Positions 1 to 4,494 are shown, counted from the stretch's first letter. The stretch is DNA of 5,038 nucleotides from Nanobdellota archaeon (GCA_023137655.1 JAGLOT010000058.1:1-5038); one strand, 5' to 3'. Notes: a model not told the origin generated them from the letters alone. A program made the numbers and translations.

Positions 1-643
1 AAGCAGAAGTTATGACGTTCTAGAAGGGTTAGAAAAGAAAGGATTTATTATAACAAGATTAGGGAAACCAATAAAATATTTAGCAATACCACCTGGAGAA
101 GTTTTAGAAAGGGTTAAACAAAAAATTAGAAATGAATATGATGAAAAGTCAAATTCAATGGAAACATTAAGGGAAAGTAATTTAATGAAGGACCTTCATG
201 AATTACACAATCAAGCAGCTTCACAATCAAAACCTTTAGACCTTACAGGTTCAATTAAAGGAAGAGAAAAAATTTATACCCAATTAAATTCTATGATTAG
301 AAATGCTAGTAAAAGTGTAGTTATTCTAACAACTGAAGATGGTTTAAAGAGAAAATCTCAACATATAGCTAAAGCCCTTGAAAAAGCACAGAAAAAAGGA
401 GTTGAAATTAAAACTTATGTTACTGGTGAAGTTCTTAATAAAGAAAAATTAAGCAATACTGTTTTTAATCCAACTTATACAGATAAATTAAAATCAAGAA
501 TGTGTATAGTGGACAATAAGGAAGCAATGATTATGCTTTATGAAGATAAAACATTAAATGATGATCATGATGTTGCTGTTTGGTTAAAAACACCATATGT
601 TGCTTCAGCATTAAGTGATATGATTAATCATTCACATAAATAA
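1..643 (+). CDS. TrmB-family transcriptional regulator, 5'-truncated by window edge
   Basis: The frame is open from the first base (first complete codon at 2) and gives 213 residues to the TAA at 641-643. The ATG at 158 is internal: the 52 in-frame codons before it encode the back half of a TrmB winged helix, with SRSYDVLEGLEKKGFI (recognition helix) and GKPIKYLAIPP (wing and following turn). A helical linker follows (about residues 40-75 of the visible part), then a phospholipase-D-like TrmB sensor domain (about 85-213). This contains a SVVILTT strand and an SRMCIVDNKEAMI segment where active phospholipase D would carry its HKD motif, so it should bind a ligand and not hydrolyse. Characterised family members are sugar-responsive repressors or activators that bind promoters as dimers. 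Ligand and targets are unknown here. About 45-50 N-terminal residues are probably missing, judged from usual family length. Family call is firm; specificity is not. Confidence 0.88.
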   Translation, partial: SRSYDVLEGLEKKGFIITRLGKPIKYLAIPPGEVLERVKQKIRNEYDEKSNSMETLRESNLMKDLHELHNQAASQSKPLDLTGSIKGREKIYTQLNSMIRNASKSVVILTTEDGLKRKSQHIAKALEKAQKKGVEIKTYVTGEVLNKEKLSNTVFNPTYTDKLKSRMCIVDNKEAMIMLYEDKTLNDDHDVAVWLKTPYVASALSDMINHSHK

Positions 644-690
644 TTATTTTTAATTTTTTAAATATTGATTTTTAAATTCTTTTTTTACCT
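644..690 (+). terminator. T-rich archaeal-type terminator after the TrmB gene
   Basis: Two T-tracts follow the stop codon: six Ts at about 654-659 and seven Ts at 680-686. Archaeal RNA polymerase terminates on oligo-U stretches with little or no hairpin, so this is a reasonable 3' end for the regulator mRNA. The second tract runs directly into the first copy of the 17-bp repeat. The whole gap is AT-rich, so T-tracts alone are weak evidence. Confidence 0.4.
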
Positions 691-698
691 TAAATTTA
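682..698 (+). repeat. 17-bp repeat, copy 1 (TTTTTACCTTAAATTTA)
   Basis: This is identical over 17 bp to 734-750, and its first copy begins about 38 bp after the TrmB stop codon. A 14-bp core (TTACCTTAAATTTA) recurs in opposite orientation at 2054-2067. All three copies are intergenic. The ACC inside an otherwise AT-only stretch makes coincidence less likely than for plain A/T matches. Confidence 0.6.
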
Positions 699-733
699 TA
701 CATATTTTAATTATTTTAATAGATTTTTGCTAA

Positions 734-750
734 TTTTTACCTTAAATTTA
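734..750 (+). repeat. 17-bp repeat, copy 2 (TTTTTACCTTAAATTTA)
   Basis: This is an exact direct repeat of 682-698, offset by 52 bp, which is close to five DNA helical turns. It ends 25 bp upstream of the BRE of the following promoter, so it could be a regulator-binding site for that promoter as well as a 3'-end element of the TrmB transcript. Confidence 0.6.
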
Positions 751-775
751 ATTGATTTAATTAATACTTAGAAAG

Positions 776-789
776 GCAAAGTTTTTATA
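776..789 (+). promoter_or_regulatory. BRE/TATA promoter of the small membrane protein gene
   Basis: GCAAAG (776-781, BRE-like) is followed by TTTTTATA (782-789, TATA box). Archaeal transcription starts about 25 bp downstream of the TATA centre, so the start should fall near 811-814. That leaves a leader of about 20 nt, just long enough to carry the Shine-Dalgarno at 820-829. Confidence 0.7.
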
Positions 790-819
790 CTCTTTTTATA
801 TATTTATTATAATCAAAAA

Positions 820-829
820 GGAGGTTGAT
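820..829 (+). promoter_or_regulatory. Strong Shine-Dalgarno deciding the ATG at 833
   Basis: GGAGGTTGAT lies 3 nt upstream of the ATG, with its GGAGGT core 7 nt upstream. Apart from one extra T it is the complement of the archaeal 16S 3' end. It is the only near-perfect ribosome binding site seen upstream of a gene in this window and it fixes the start codon of the 71-residue protein. Confidence 0.85.
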
Positions 830-832
830 AAA

Positions 833-1048
833 ATGACATTATCTTTAGAACAACTTACACTTCTCATAATTGTTGGGACACTTGCAGCAATAGTTTATTC
901 TCTCAGGGTTTTGGTTATTCTTGAAAGGAGGATATCAAGAATGGATGAAAATCTTATTAGAATTACTCAAAGAGTAGAGAAGGAAGAACTAAAAATTGAA
1001 AAAGCATTATCTGGTCGAAAGAAAAAACCAGCTAAAAAGAAGAAATAA
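833..1048 (+). CDS. Small single-pass membrane protein with coiled coil and lysine-rich tail
   Basis: I do not recognise a named family for this 71-residue protein. Residues about 8-30 form one hydrophobic segment (LTLLIIVGTLAAIVYSLRVLVIL). This is followed by an amphipathic helix with a heptad pattern: I34, L41, V48 and I55 at one position and L30, M37 and I44 at the other, consistent with a short coiled coil. The C-terminus is GRKKKPAKKKK. No signal-peptide cleavage site is evident, and the positive charge after the helix predicts an N-out, C-in anchor. It may be a membrane-tethered oligomer whose basic tail contacts nucleic acid, ribosomes or acidic lipid; that is inference. It has its own promoter and a strong Shine-Dalgarno, suggesting good expression. 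It lies 53 bp before the isomerase gene on the same strand and may be cotranscribed with it. Confidence 0.85.
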   Translation: MTLSLEQLTLLIIVGTLAAIVYSLRVLVILERRISRMDENLIRITQRVEKEELKIEKALSGRKKKPAKKKK

Positions 1049-1058
1049 ACAATTTTAA

Positions 1059-1078
1059 AGGAAAATTAATTTTTTCCT
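1059..1078 (+). terminator. Possible weak hairpin between membrane protein and isomerase genes
   Basis: AGGAAAA (1059-1065) pairs perfectly with TTTTCCT (1072-1078) across a 6-nt loop, 10 nt after the stop codon. A short T-run follows at 1087-1091. It could attenuate transcription into the isomerase gene. The stem has only two G-C pairs. The same stretch can also be read as a purine-rich BRE plus TTAATTTT TATA-like box for the downstream gene, so the call is tentative. Confidence 0.3.
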
Positions 1079-1101
1079 AAAATTTCTTTTTGTGATTTTT
1101 A

Positions 1102-2007
1102 ATGAAAAAAACCCAAATAATTGAAAATATAAAGAAACTTAATATTCAAGGAGCTCAAAATATAACAATTTATTCTTTAGATTATATTGAAAAGTTAATT
1201 AATGAAGGAATATTCAAGGATTCTGAAGATTTAATCAAAAGATTAGATATAGCCATAAAGAAATTAATTGAAACTAGGCCTACAGAACCTTGTATGCGTA
1301 ATACATTAAATTATGTGCATGATGTAAGTTATCAAAAAGACTTTGAAGGTTTAAAAAATAATATTTTAAGCAGGATAGAAGAAGCAAGAAAACATTTTAA
1401 GGGGTCTGATAAAAAGATAGTAATAATAGGTGTTAAGAAAATTAAAAAAGGTATGAAAATTTTTACACATTGCCATTCTGCTACAACAATTAAAATTTTA
1501 AAAGAAGCTAAAAAATTAGGAATAAATTTTGAAGTTTATAATACCGAAACTAGGCCAAGACTTCAAGGAAGAATTTCTGCTGAAGAATTATCTAATGTAG
1601 GAATTAAAGTTAACCATTATGTGGATTCATCTATAATTAAGGCACTTAAAGAAGTAGATTTAGTTTTAATTGGTTGTGATGCAGTATTATCAACAGGGGA
1701 AGTAGTAAACAAAATTGGAACCCAACTAATTGCAGAAATAGCAGATAAATATGATATTCCATTATATGTTTGTACAAATTCCTGGAAGTTTGATCCTGTG
1801 ACAATTAAAGGGTATGATGAAGTAATTGAGGAAAGGAATGTAGATGAGGTATGGCCAAACCCTCCAAAAAACGTTAAAATTCATAATTCTGCTTTTGATA
1901 TTATTGGGCCAGAACATATTACAGGAATTATATCAGAACTAGGGGTGTACCCCTCAATAATTTTTATAGAAGAAGTAAGGAGAGAATATTTGTGGATGTT
2001 TGATTAA
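1102..2007 (+). CDS. Ribose-1,5-bisphosphate isomerase-like protein (e2b2 / aIF2B-alpha superfamily)
   Basis: This 301-residue member of the eIF2B/MtnA/R15P-isomerase superfamily has an N-terminal helical part (1-100) and a Rossmann-like C-terminal half. Motifs typical of ribose-1,5-bisphosphate isomerase are present: RPTEPCMRNTL (59-69), THCHS with the presumed catalytic Cys124, NTETRPRLQGR (147-157), GCDAV with the presumed catalytic Asp193, and NKIGT (203-207). In archaea this enzyme converts ribose 1,5-bisphosphate to ribulose 1,5-bisphosphate between AMP phosphorylase and form III RubisCO. Neither partner lies in the window. The first substrate loop reads IQGAQNI (15-21), with Gln where I recall Arg in the Thermococcus enzyme. 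Intact Cys and Asp favour an isomerase over a translation-factor subunit. A GTGAT Shine-Dalgarno-like string (1092-1096) sits 5 nt before the ATG. MtnA-type methylthioribose-1-phosphate isomerase is a less likely alternative. Confidence 0.85.
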   Translation: MKKTQIIENIKKLNIQGAQNITIYSLDYIEKLINEGIFKDSEDLIKRLDIAIKKLIETRPTEPCMRNTLNYVHDVSYQKDFEGLKNNILSRIEEARKHFKGSDKKIVIIGVKKIKKGMKIFTHCHSATTIKILKEAKKLGINFEVYNTETRPRLQGRISAEELSNVGIKVNHYVDSSIIKALKEVDLVLIGCDAVLSTGEVVNKIGTQLIAEIADKYDIPLYVCTNSWKFDPVTIKGYDEVIEERNVDEVWPNPPKNVKIHNSAFDIIGPEHITGIISELGVYPSIIFIEEVRREYLWMFD

Positions 2008-2053
2008 ATTTAAAGTTGGTTTTAATAATTAGTGATTTATTTGATGATGGAAT

Positions 2054-2067
2054 TAAATTTAAGGTAA
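2054..2067 (-). repeat. Inverted third copy of the intergenic repeat (14-bp core)
   Basis: On the minus strand this reads TTACCTTAAATTTA, identical to the 14-bp core of the repeats at 682-698 and 734-750. It lies in the 90-bp gap between the converging isomerase and TFE genes, 30 bp past the TFE stop. In the sense direction of TFE it is therefore a 3'-side element, as the other copies are for the TrmB gene. The rest of this gap is AT-rich with no convincing hairpin terminator. Confidence 0.5.
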
Positions 2068-2097
2068 TTTTCTTAATTTATTAGAATTAATGATTAA

Positions 2098-2595
2098 TTA
2101 GGCCTTAATTTCTAAAACCTTAATTTCACTTTCAAGTTTCTTAATTTTAGGGGCATTATCTTCTTGTTCCATTAAACAACCACATTCTGGACATTTAAAC
2201 TCAAAATTTATAGCTTGATCAAAATTAAGCCTTATACATTTATTTTCACAAACATAAAAAATAGTGTTTTGCTCTCTTTTGAGCCTATCTTTTAATCTAC
2301 CCAACTTATCATTTTGGATATTATCAAATAAATACTTAATTTGTTCTTTATTTAGGGTCCAATAATAAATATACCACCCCTTTTGTTTATCTTTTTTCCT
2401 GGTAGAGGATACAAGATTTTGGTTAAATAGACGATAAAGTAGAATTCTTACAATTTTGATATCAATTTCCAATTCTTCAGCAATTTCAAATTCAGAAATG
2501 TTAGATTTGCCTTTAATATAATCTACTATGAGTATTGCTTCTTCGCCAGCTACATTCTTTACGACGTAATTTATTAGTTTGTTAGTTAATCTCAT
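2098..2595 (-). CDS. tfe: Transcription initiation factor TFE, alpha subunit
   Basis: This 165-residue protein matches the archaeal TFE (TFIIE-alpha) architecture. An extended winged helix spans about residues 5-90, with recognition-helix region EIDIKIVRILLYRLFNQNLV, and wing KKDKQKGWYIYYW at about 67-79. A linker helix follows, then a zinc ribbon at 113-143 with C116, C120, C135 and C138 as presumed zinc ligands. A charged C-terminal helix rich in Lys and Glu ends the protein. TFE binds the RNA polymerase clamp and stalk, stabilises the open complex and helps melt weak promoters. The first cysteine pair is spaced C-x3-C and the second C-x2-C; C140 is an extra cysteine beside the second pair. 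No TFE-beta gene is in the window. No Shine-Dalgarno is seen before the ATG. Promoter candidates are listed separately. The length is slightly below that of most euryarchaeal TFEs, but the protein looks complete. Confidence 0.93.
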   Translation of the reverse strand: MRLTNKLINYVVKNVAGEEAILIVDYIKGKSNISEFEIAEELEIDIKIVRILLYRLFNQNLVSSTRKKDKQKGWYIYYWTLNKEQIKYLFDNIQNDKLGRLKDRLKREQNTIFYVCENKCIRLNFDQAINFEFKCPECGCLMEQEDNAPKIKKLESEIKVLEIKA

Positions 2596-2620
2596 ATTTA
2601 GAAAAGTGATTTATTGTGTG

Positions 2621-2634
2621 TTTTAATCATTTTT
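2621..2634 (-). promoter_or_regulatory. Candidate proximal TFE promoter (leaderless model)
   Basis: On the minus strand AAAATG (2629-2634) precedes ATTAAAAC-like sequence (2621-2628), centred about 30 bp before the TFE ATG. The arrangement resembles the EndA promoter and would give a leaderless or nearly leaderless TFE mRNA. The TATA match is poor, so it competes with the better TATA at 2662-2669. Confidence 0.3.
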
Positions 2635-2661
2635 AGGTAACTTCTTTCTTTAGAATATGGG

Positions 2662-2676
2662 TTTATAAATGTTTCC
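2662..2676 (-). promoter_or_regulatory. Candidate distal TFE promoter (BRE/TATA)
   Basis: On the minus strand GGAAACA (2670-2676) is followed by TTTATAAA (2662-2669), a better TATA box than the proximal candidate. It predicts a start near 2639-2640 and a leader of about 44 nt with no visible Shine-Dalgarno. Its BRE is embedded in one arm of the adjacent 23-bp inverted repeat, so a protein bound there should compete with TFB. Confidence 0.45.
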
Positions 2677-2690
2677 TTTTGGGAAACATT
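2668..2690. promoter_or_regulatory. 23-bp inverted repeat, operator candidate upstream of TFE
   Basis: AATGTTTCC (2668-2676) and GGAAACATT (2682-2690) are perfect 9-bp arms around a 5-bp spacer. The element overlaps the BRE and edge of the distal TFE TATA box, as expected for a repressor site of a dimeric regulator. It contains most of the G/C bases in the surrounding stretch. A hairpin role is less likely, because no T-tract follows on the minus strand, the only strand with a gene to terminate. Confidence 0.55.
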
Positions 2691-2693
2691 CAA

Positions 2694-2713
2694 ACTTTTT
2701 TATATCAAAAAGT
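2694..2713. repeat. Second adjacent inverted repeat upstream of TFE
   Basis: ACTTTTT (2694-2700) and AAAAAGT (2707-2713) are perfect 7-bp arms around TATATC, starting 3 bp after the first inverted repeat. Arms of A/T runs arise easily in this composition, so it is weaker than its neighbour. The remainder of the gap, 2714-2805, holds no further element that I can support. Confidence 0.35.
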
Positions 2714-2805
2714 ATAAGGTTTTCGCTTTTGAACTTAATATTTAGATTTGTTGATGATTATAGAGTTAAAATTTGAAATTTATATTTAATTAGAATGGAT
2801 GATAA

Positions 2806-3168
2806 TCAATAACTTCTTTTAATATCTTCAATATTTTCTATTTTTTCAAAGAATATTTGTTTTGCCTTGCCCCTTTTAATCAATAAATAGAATTCACAAT
2901 TAATATTTTTTGACCTTAAACTGTTTCTCTTTTTGAAATATTCTTCAATTTGTCGTCTTTTCTTTTCATTTTCAAAAGGATAATATTTTTCTTTCTTGGT
3001 AAATTTAGATTCAACCAATGCAATATTGGCTGTTTCTTCACCATAAAATATAATCCAATCAATTCTCTCAGGGTTTATTAATTTAAATATGTCTTCGGTG
3101 TTAAAGCGAATCTTAAGCAATTTACGGCTTTCCCTTTCCCAAACCATACCAAGTCTTCTATTGTTCAT
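2806..3168 (-). CDS. Small PD-(D/E)XK-like protein resembling Hjc resolvase layout
   Basis: This 120-residue protein has no family I can name with certainty. The pattern fits a minimal PD-(D/E)XK nuclease: G7-x3-E11-R12-E13 in the first helix, D37 in ERIDWIIF, then E53-S-K55 at the end of the next strand (ANIALVESK), followed by FTKKEKYYPF and a basic helix (KKRRQIEEYFKKR). A strand at 92-98 (EFYLLIK) closes the fold. Archaeal Holliday-junction resolvase Hjc has a similar length and order (G-x3-ERE, D, ExK, then TKK plus aromatics), with a shorter D-to-E gap as I recall it. Holliday-junction cleavage is therefore a candidate activity, not an established one; other small PD-(D/E)XK or VRR-NUC-like nucleases are possible. 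The ATG lies 23-24 bp from a TATA box shared with the histone gene and there is no Shine-Dalgarno, suggesting a leaderless mRNA. The stop is TGA. Confidence 0.75.
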   Translation of the reverse strand: MNNRRLGMVWERESRKLLKIRFNTEDIFKLINPERIDWIIFYGEETANIALVESKFTKKEKYYPFENEKKRRQIEEYFKKRNSLRSKNINCEFYLLIKRGKAKQIFFEKIENIEDIKRSY

Positions 3169-3216
3169 AATATTGGGGTAGAAAGGTTTATATAAAATAT
3201 TTTGCTTATTAGATAT
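3169..3216. promoter_or_regulatory. Shared divergent promoter with one palindromic TATA box
   Basis: Only 48 bp separate the nuclease-like ATG (3168, minus) from the histone ATG (3217, plus). The space holds one strong TATA, TTTATATAAA (3187-3196), which is its own reverse complement. Its centre is 25.5 bp from the histone ATG and 23.5 bp from the other ATG, matching the usual TATA-to-start distance in both directions. Both mRNAs are thus predicted to be leaderless. Flanking BRE-like sequences are AGAAAGG (3180-3186) for the histone and GCAAAAT-like (about 3199-3205, minus strand) for the nuclease-like gene; the former looks stronger. Confidence 0.7.
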
Positions 3217-3447
3217 ATGGTAAGAAATAATAGGGTGAGGGGCATTCCATTGGCTGCTATGGAGAAAATAATTAGGAAATCAGGTAATGTTAGGGTTTCA
3301 GATAGTGCAAAAGAAGAATTAAGAAATATTTTAGTTGAAAAAGCAGAAGAAATTACTAAAAAAGCCAGGATGTTATCAAATCATGCTGGAAGAAAGACAA
3401 TTAAGGAAGAAGACGTCAAATTAGCAGCTAAAACAAATTCTTTTTAA
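3217..3447 (+). CDS. Archaeal histone
   Basis: This is a single histone fold of 76 residues. Landmarks match HMfB-type histones: IPLAAMEKIIRKSG (helix 1), VRVSDSA with R26 in loop 1, the long central helix at about 29-56, then HAGRKTIKEEDVKLA, with the RKT DNA-contact loop at 59-61. H56 and D66 correspond to the HMfB residues that form the four-helix dimer-dimer interface, so stacking into longer chromatin rods is plausible. The reading frame extends to a TTG at 3202, but the TATA box at 3187-3196 places transcription start at about 3217, so the ATG there is chosen and the TTG would be upstream of the mRNA. Relative to HMfB this leaves an N-terminal extension of about 7 residues with Arg3, Arg6 and Arg8. 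A GTG at 3235 would remove most of it, but it would require a leader without Shine-Dalgarno. Confidence 0.93.
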   Translation: MVRNNRVRGIPLAAMEKIIRKSGNVRVSDSAKEELRNILVEKAEEITKKARMLSNHAGRKTIKEEDVKLAAKTNSF

Positions 3448-3485
3448 TTATTTAAATAAAGTTAGTAATTTTGTTTATTTAATAA
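3448..3485. terminator. All-A/T inverted repeat between converging histone and RNase Z genes
   Basis: The 46-bp convergent gap contains AAATAAA (3454-3460) pairing with TTTATTT (3474-3480). The stem continues into flanking bases (3448-3453 with 3481-3485) with one bulge, around a 13-nt loop. It could serve as a two-way 3'-end element. The stem has no G-C pair and the composition favours such matches, so support is weak. Confidence 0.25.
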
Positions 3486-3493
3486 ATTAAAAA

Positions 3494-4393
3494 TTATTGT
3501 AATATTATATGCATAAAATCTTTTGCACAGGTGGTTTTTTTGAATAAAGACTTAGCATCTTTTTCTAAAAGTTTAGTGTCCTTATATCTTGGACTAAAAT
3601 GAGTTAAAATTAGTTGTTTTACATTAGAATTTTTAGCGATTAGTCCCCCTTGCTTAGCAGTTAAATGAAGCCGTGCTTCTGCTTTTTCCGAAAGGGAAGA
3701 ATCAAGGGTTGATTCACAGATAAGTAAATCTGCATTTTCTGCAAGAGCGTAACAATTTTGAGTCAATCCAGTATCAGAAATAAATGCAATTTTTTTACCT
3801 TTTATATTAGAAGTTACTAAATCAGCTTTTATTTCTTTATTTTCCCAAGTAATATTTTCTCCTTTTTGGATTTTTCCCAGTATAGGCCCCTCTGGAATAC
3901 CTAATTTTTTGATTTTATTCATTTTTAATCTTTTTCTATCTTTTTCTATAAAGGTGTACCCAAGAACAGGGATTCCGTGCTTTAAGGGCAATGCTTGAAT
4001 TATAAAATCATCATTTTCAAAAACAAGACCTGAATAAATTTCTTTTATAATTAGATTAACATCTTTTTGAGATTTATTTTGAAAAATACTTAAACTTGTT
4101 TTTATATTTTCTTTTGTACCTTTTGGGCCATAAATTTCAAGTTTCATGTTAGGTTTATATGAACCTAGACTTTGTATTAATCCTGGGATTCCAAGAGTAT
4201 GGTCTCCATGCCAATGAGTTATTAGTATTTTAGTAACTTTTGTTGGGCTGATACCTGCTTTAGTAAGCTGCCTTTGGGTGTTTTCTCCGCAATCTATTAA
4301 TATTCCTTCAGCAAGGTAGCTAAGAAAAATAGCAGATTGTCCCCTATCCCTTGTGGGGATCATACTAGATGTGCCTAAAAAAGTGATTTCCAT
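3494..4393 (-). CDS. rnz: Ribonuclease Z (tRNA 3'-endonuclease), short ELAC type
   Basis: This 299-residue metallo-beta-lactamase-fold enzyme removes 3' trailers from tRNA precursors. The zinc-binding signature is complete: THWHGDH (H60, H62, D64, H65), H139 in LKHGIPVLGY, D207 in FISDTG, and H265 in LTHFSPRY. The RNase Z-specific HLTA histidine is H243. The N-terminal FLGTSSMIPT strand-turn is typical, and IDCGENTQRQL follows. The insert at about 150-190, rich in Lys with PEGPILGKIQKGE, corresponds to the flexible arm that clamps the tRNA elbow. The early loop reads PTRDRGQSA, where many homologues have a PTxxRN form, so the Asn is replaced by Gly. Length is typical for the short homodimeric form. 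It is divergently paired with EndA, another tRNA-maturation enzyme. The ATG sits about 27 bp from its TATA box, predicting a leaderless mRNA. Confidence 0.96.
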   Translation of the reverse strand: MEITFLGTSSMIPTRDRGQSAIFLSYLAEGILIDCGENTQRQLTKAGISPTKVTKILITHWHGDHTLGIPGLIQSLGSYKPNMKLEIYGPKGTKENIKTSLSIFQNKSQKDVNLIIKEIYSGLVFENDDFIIQALPLKHGIPVLGYTFIEKDRKRLKMNKIKKLGIPEGPILGKIQKGENITWENKEIKADLVTSNIKGKKIAFISDTGLTQNCYALAENADLLICESTLDSSLSEKAEARLHLTAKQGGLIAKNSNVKQLILTHFSPRYKDTKLLEKDAKSLFKKTTCAKDFMHIILQ

Positions 4394-4416
4394 ATTCTAA
4401 ATTGATTGATTAGAGG

Positions 4417-4430
4417 TTATATATTTTTCT
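4417..4430 (-). promoter_or_regulatory. RNase Z promoter (BRE/TATA, leaderless)
   Basis: On the minus strand AGAAAA (4425-4430) is followed by ATATATAA (4417-4424). The TATA centre is about 27 bp from the A of the RNase Z ATG at 4393, so transcription should start at or next to that codon. Confidence 0.6.
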
Positions 4431-4436
4431 TTTATT

Positions 4437-4452
4437 AAGGATATTTATCCTT
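4437..4452. promoter_or_regulatory. 16-bp palindrome centred between RNase Z and EndA promoters
   Basis: AAGGATA (4437-4443) and TATCCTT (4446-4452) are perfect 7-bp arms around TT. The centre (4444.5) is 24 bp from the RNase Z TATA centre and 25 bp from the EndA TATA centre, and about 50 bp from each start codon. This location, just upstream of both BREs, suits a dimeric regulator acting on both genes. Five further Ts follow on the plus strand, so it also resembles a terminator, but no gene reads toward it. Confidence 0.5.
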
Positions 4453-4457
4453 TTTTT

Positions 4458-4473
4458 AGAAAATGTTTTAAAT
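4458..4473 (+). promoter_or_regulatory. EndA promoter (BRE/TATA, leaderless)
   Basis: AGAAAATG (4458-4465) precedes TTTTAAAT (4466-4473). The TATA centre is 25.5 bp from the ATG at 4495, so the transcript should begin at or beside that ATG. This excludes the upstream in-frame TTG at 4483 as the start. Confidence 0.55.
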
Positions 4474-4494
4474 TAAATTGGTTTGATAGGGCCT

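Noticed and set aside
158..643. TrmB gene starting at the ATG at 158
   Set aside because: The frame continues upstream to the window edge and encodes a winged-helix segment typical of TrmB, so this ATG is internal.
1018..1045. Histone H1-like protein, based on the KKKPAKKKK tail
   Set aside because: The similarity is compositional only; the protein has a membrane helix and no globular H1 domain.
2668..2700. Intrinsic hairpin-plus-T terminator on the plus strand
   Set aside because: No plus-strand gene lies upstream to be terminated (TFE and the nuclease-like gene are both minus), and on the minus strand no T-tract follows the hairpin.
2691..2805. Plus-strand promoter (CAAAC then TTTTTTATAT) with a small RNA or gene antisense to the nuclease-like gene
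   Set aside because: The TATA-like run is part of an A/T inverted repeat, no plus-strand frame longer than about 11 codons follows, and no structured RNA is apparent.
3202..3216. TTG start giving an 81-residue histone
   Set aside because: It lies only about 10 bp downstream of the TATA centre, so it would not be in the mRNA. The ATG at 3217 is at the expected start site.
4483..4494. TTG start giving a 182-residue EndA
   Set aside because: It is too close to the TATA box at 4466-4473. The ATG at 4495 gives catalytic residue numbering within one residue of the M. jannaschii enzyme.
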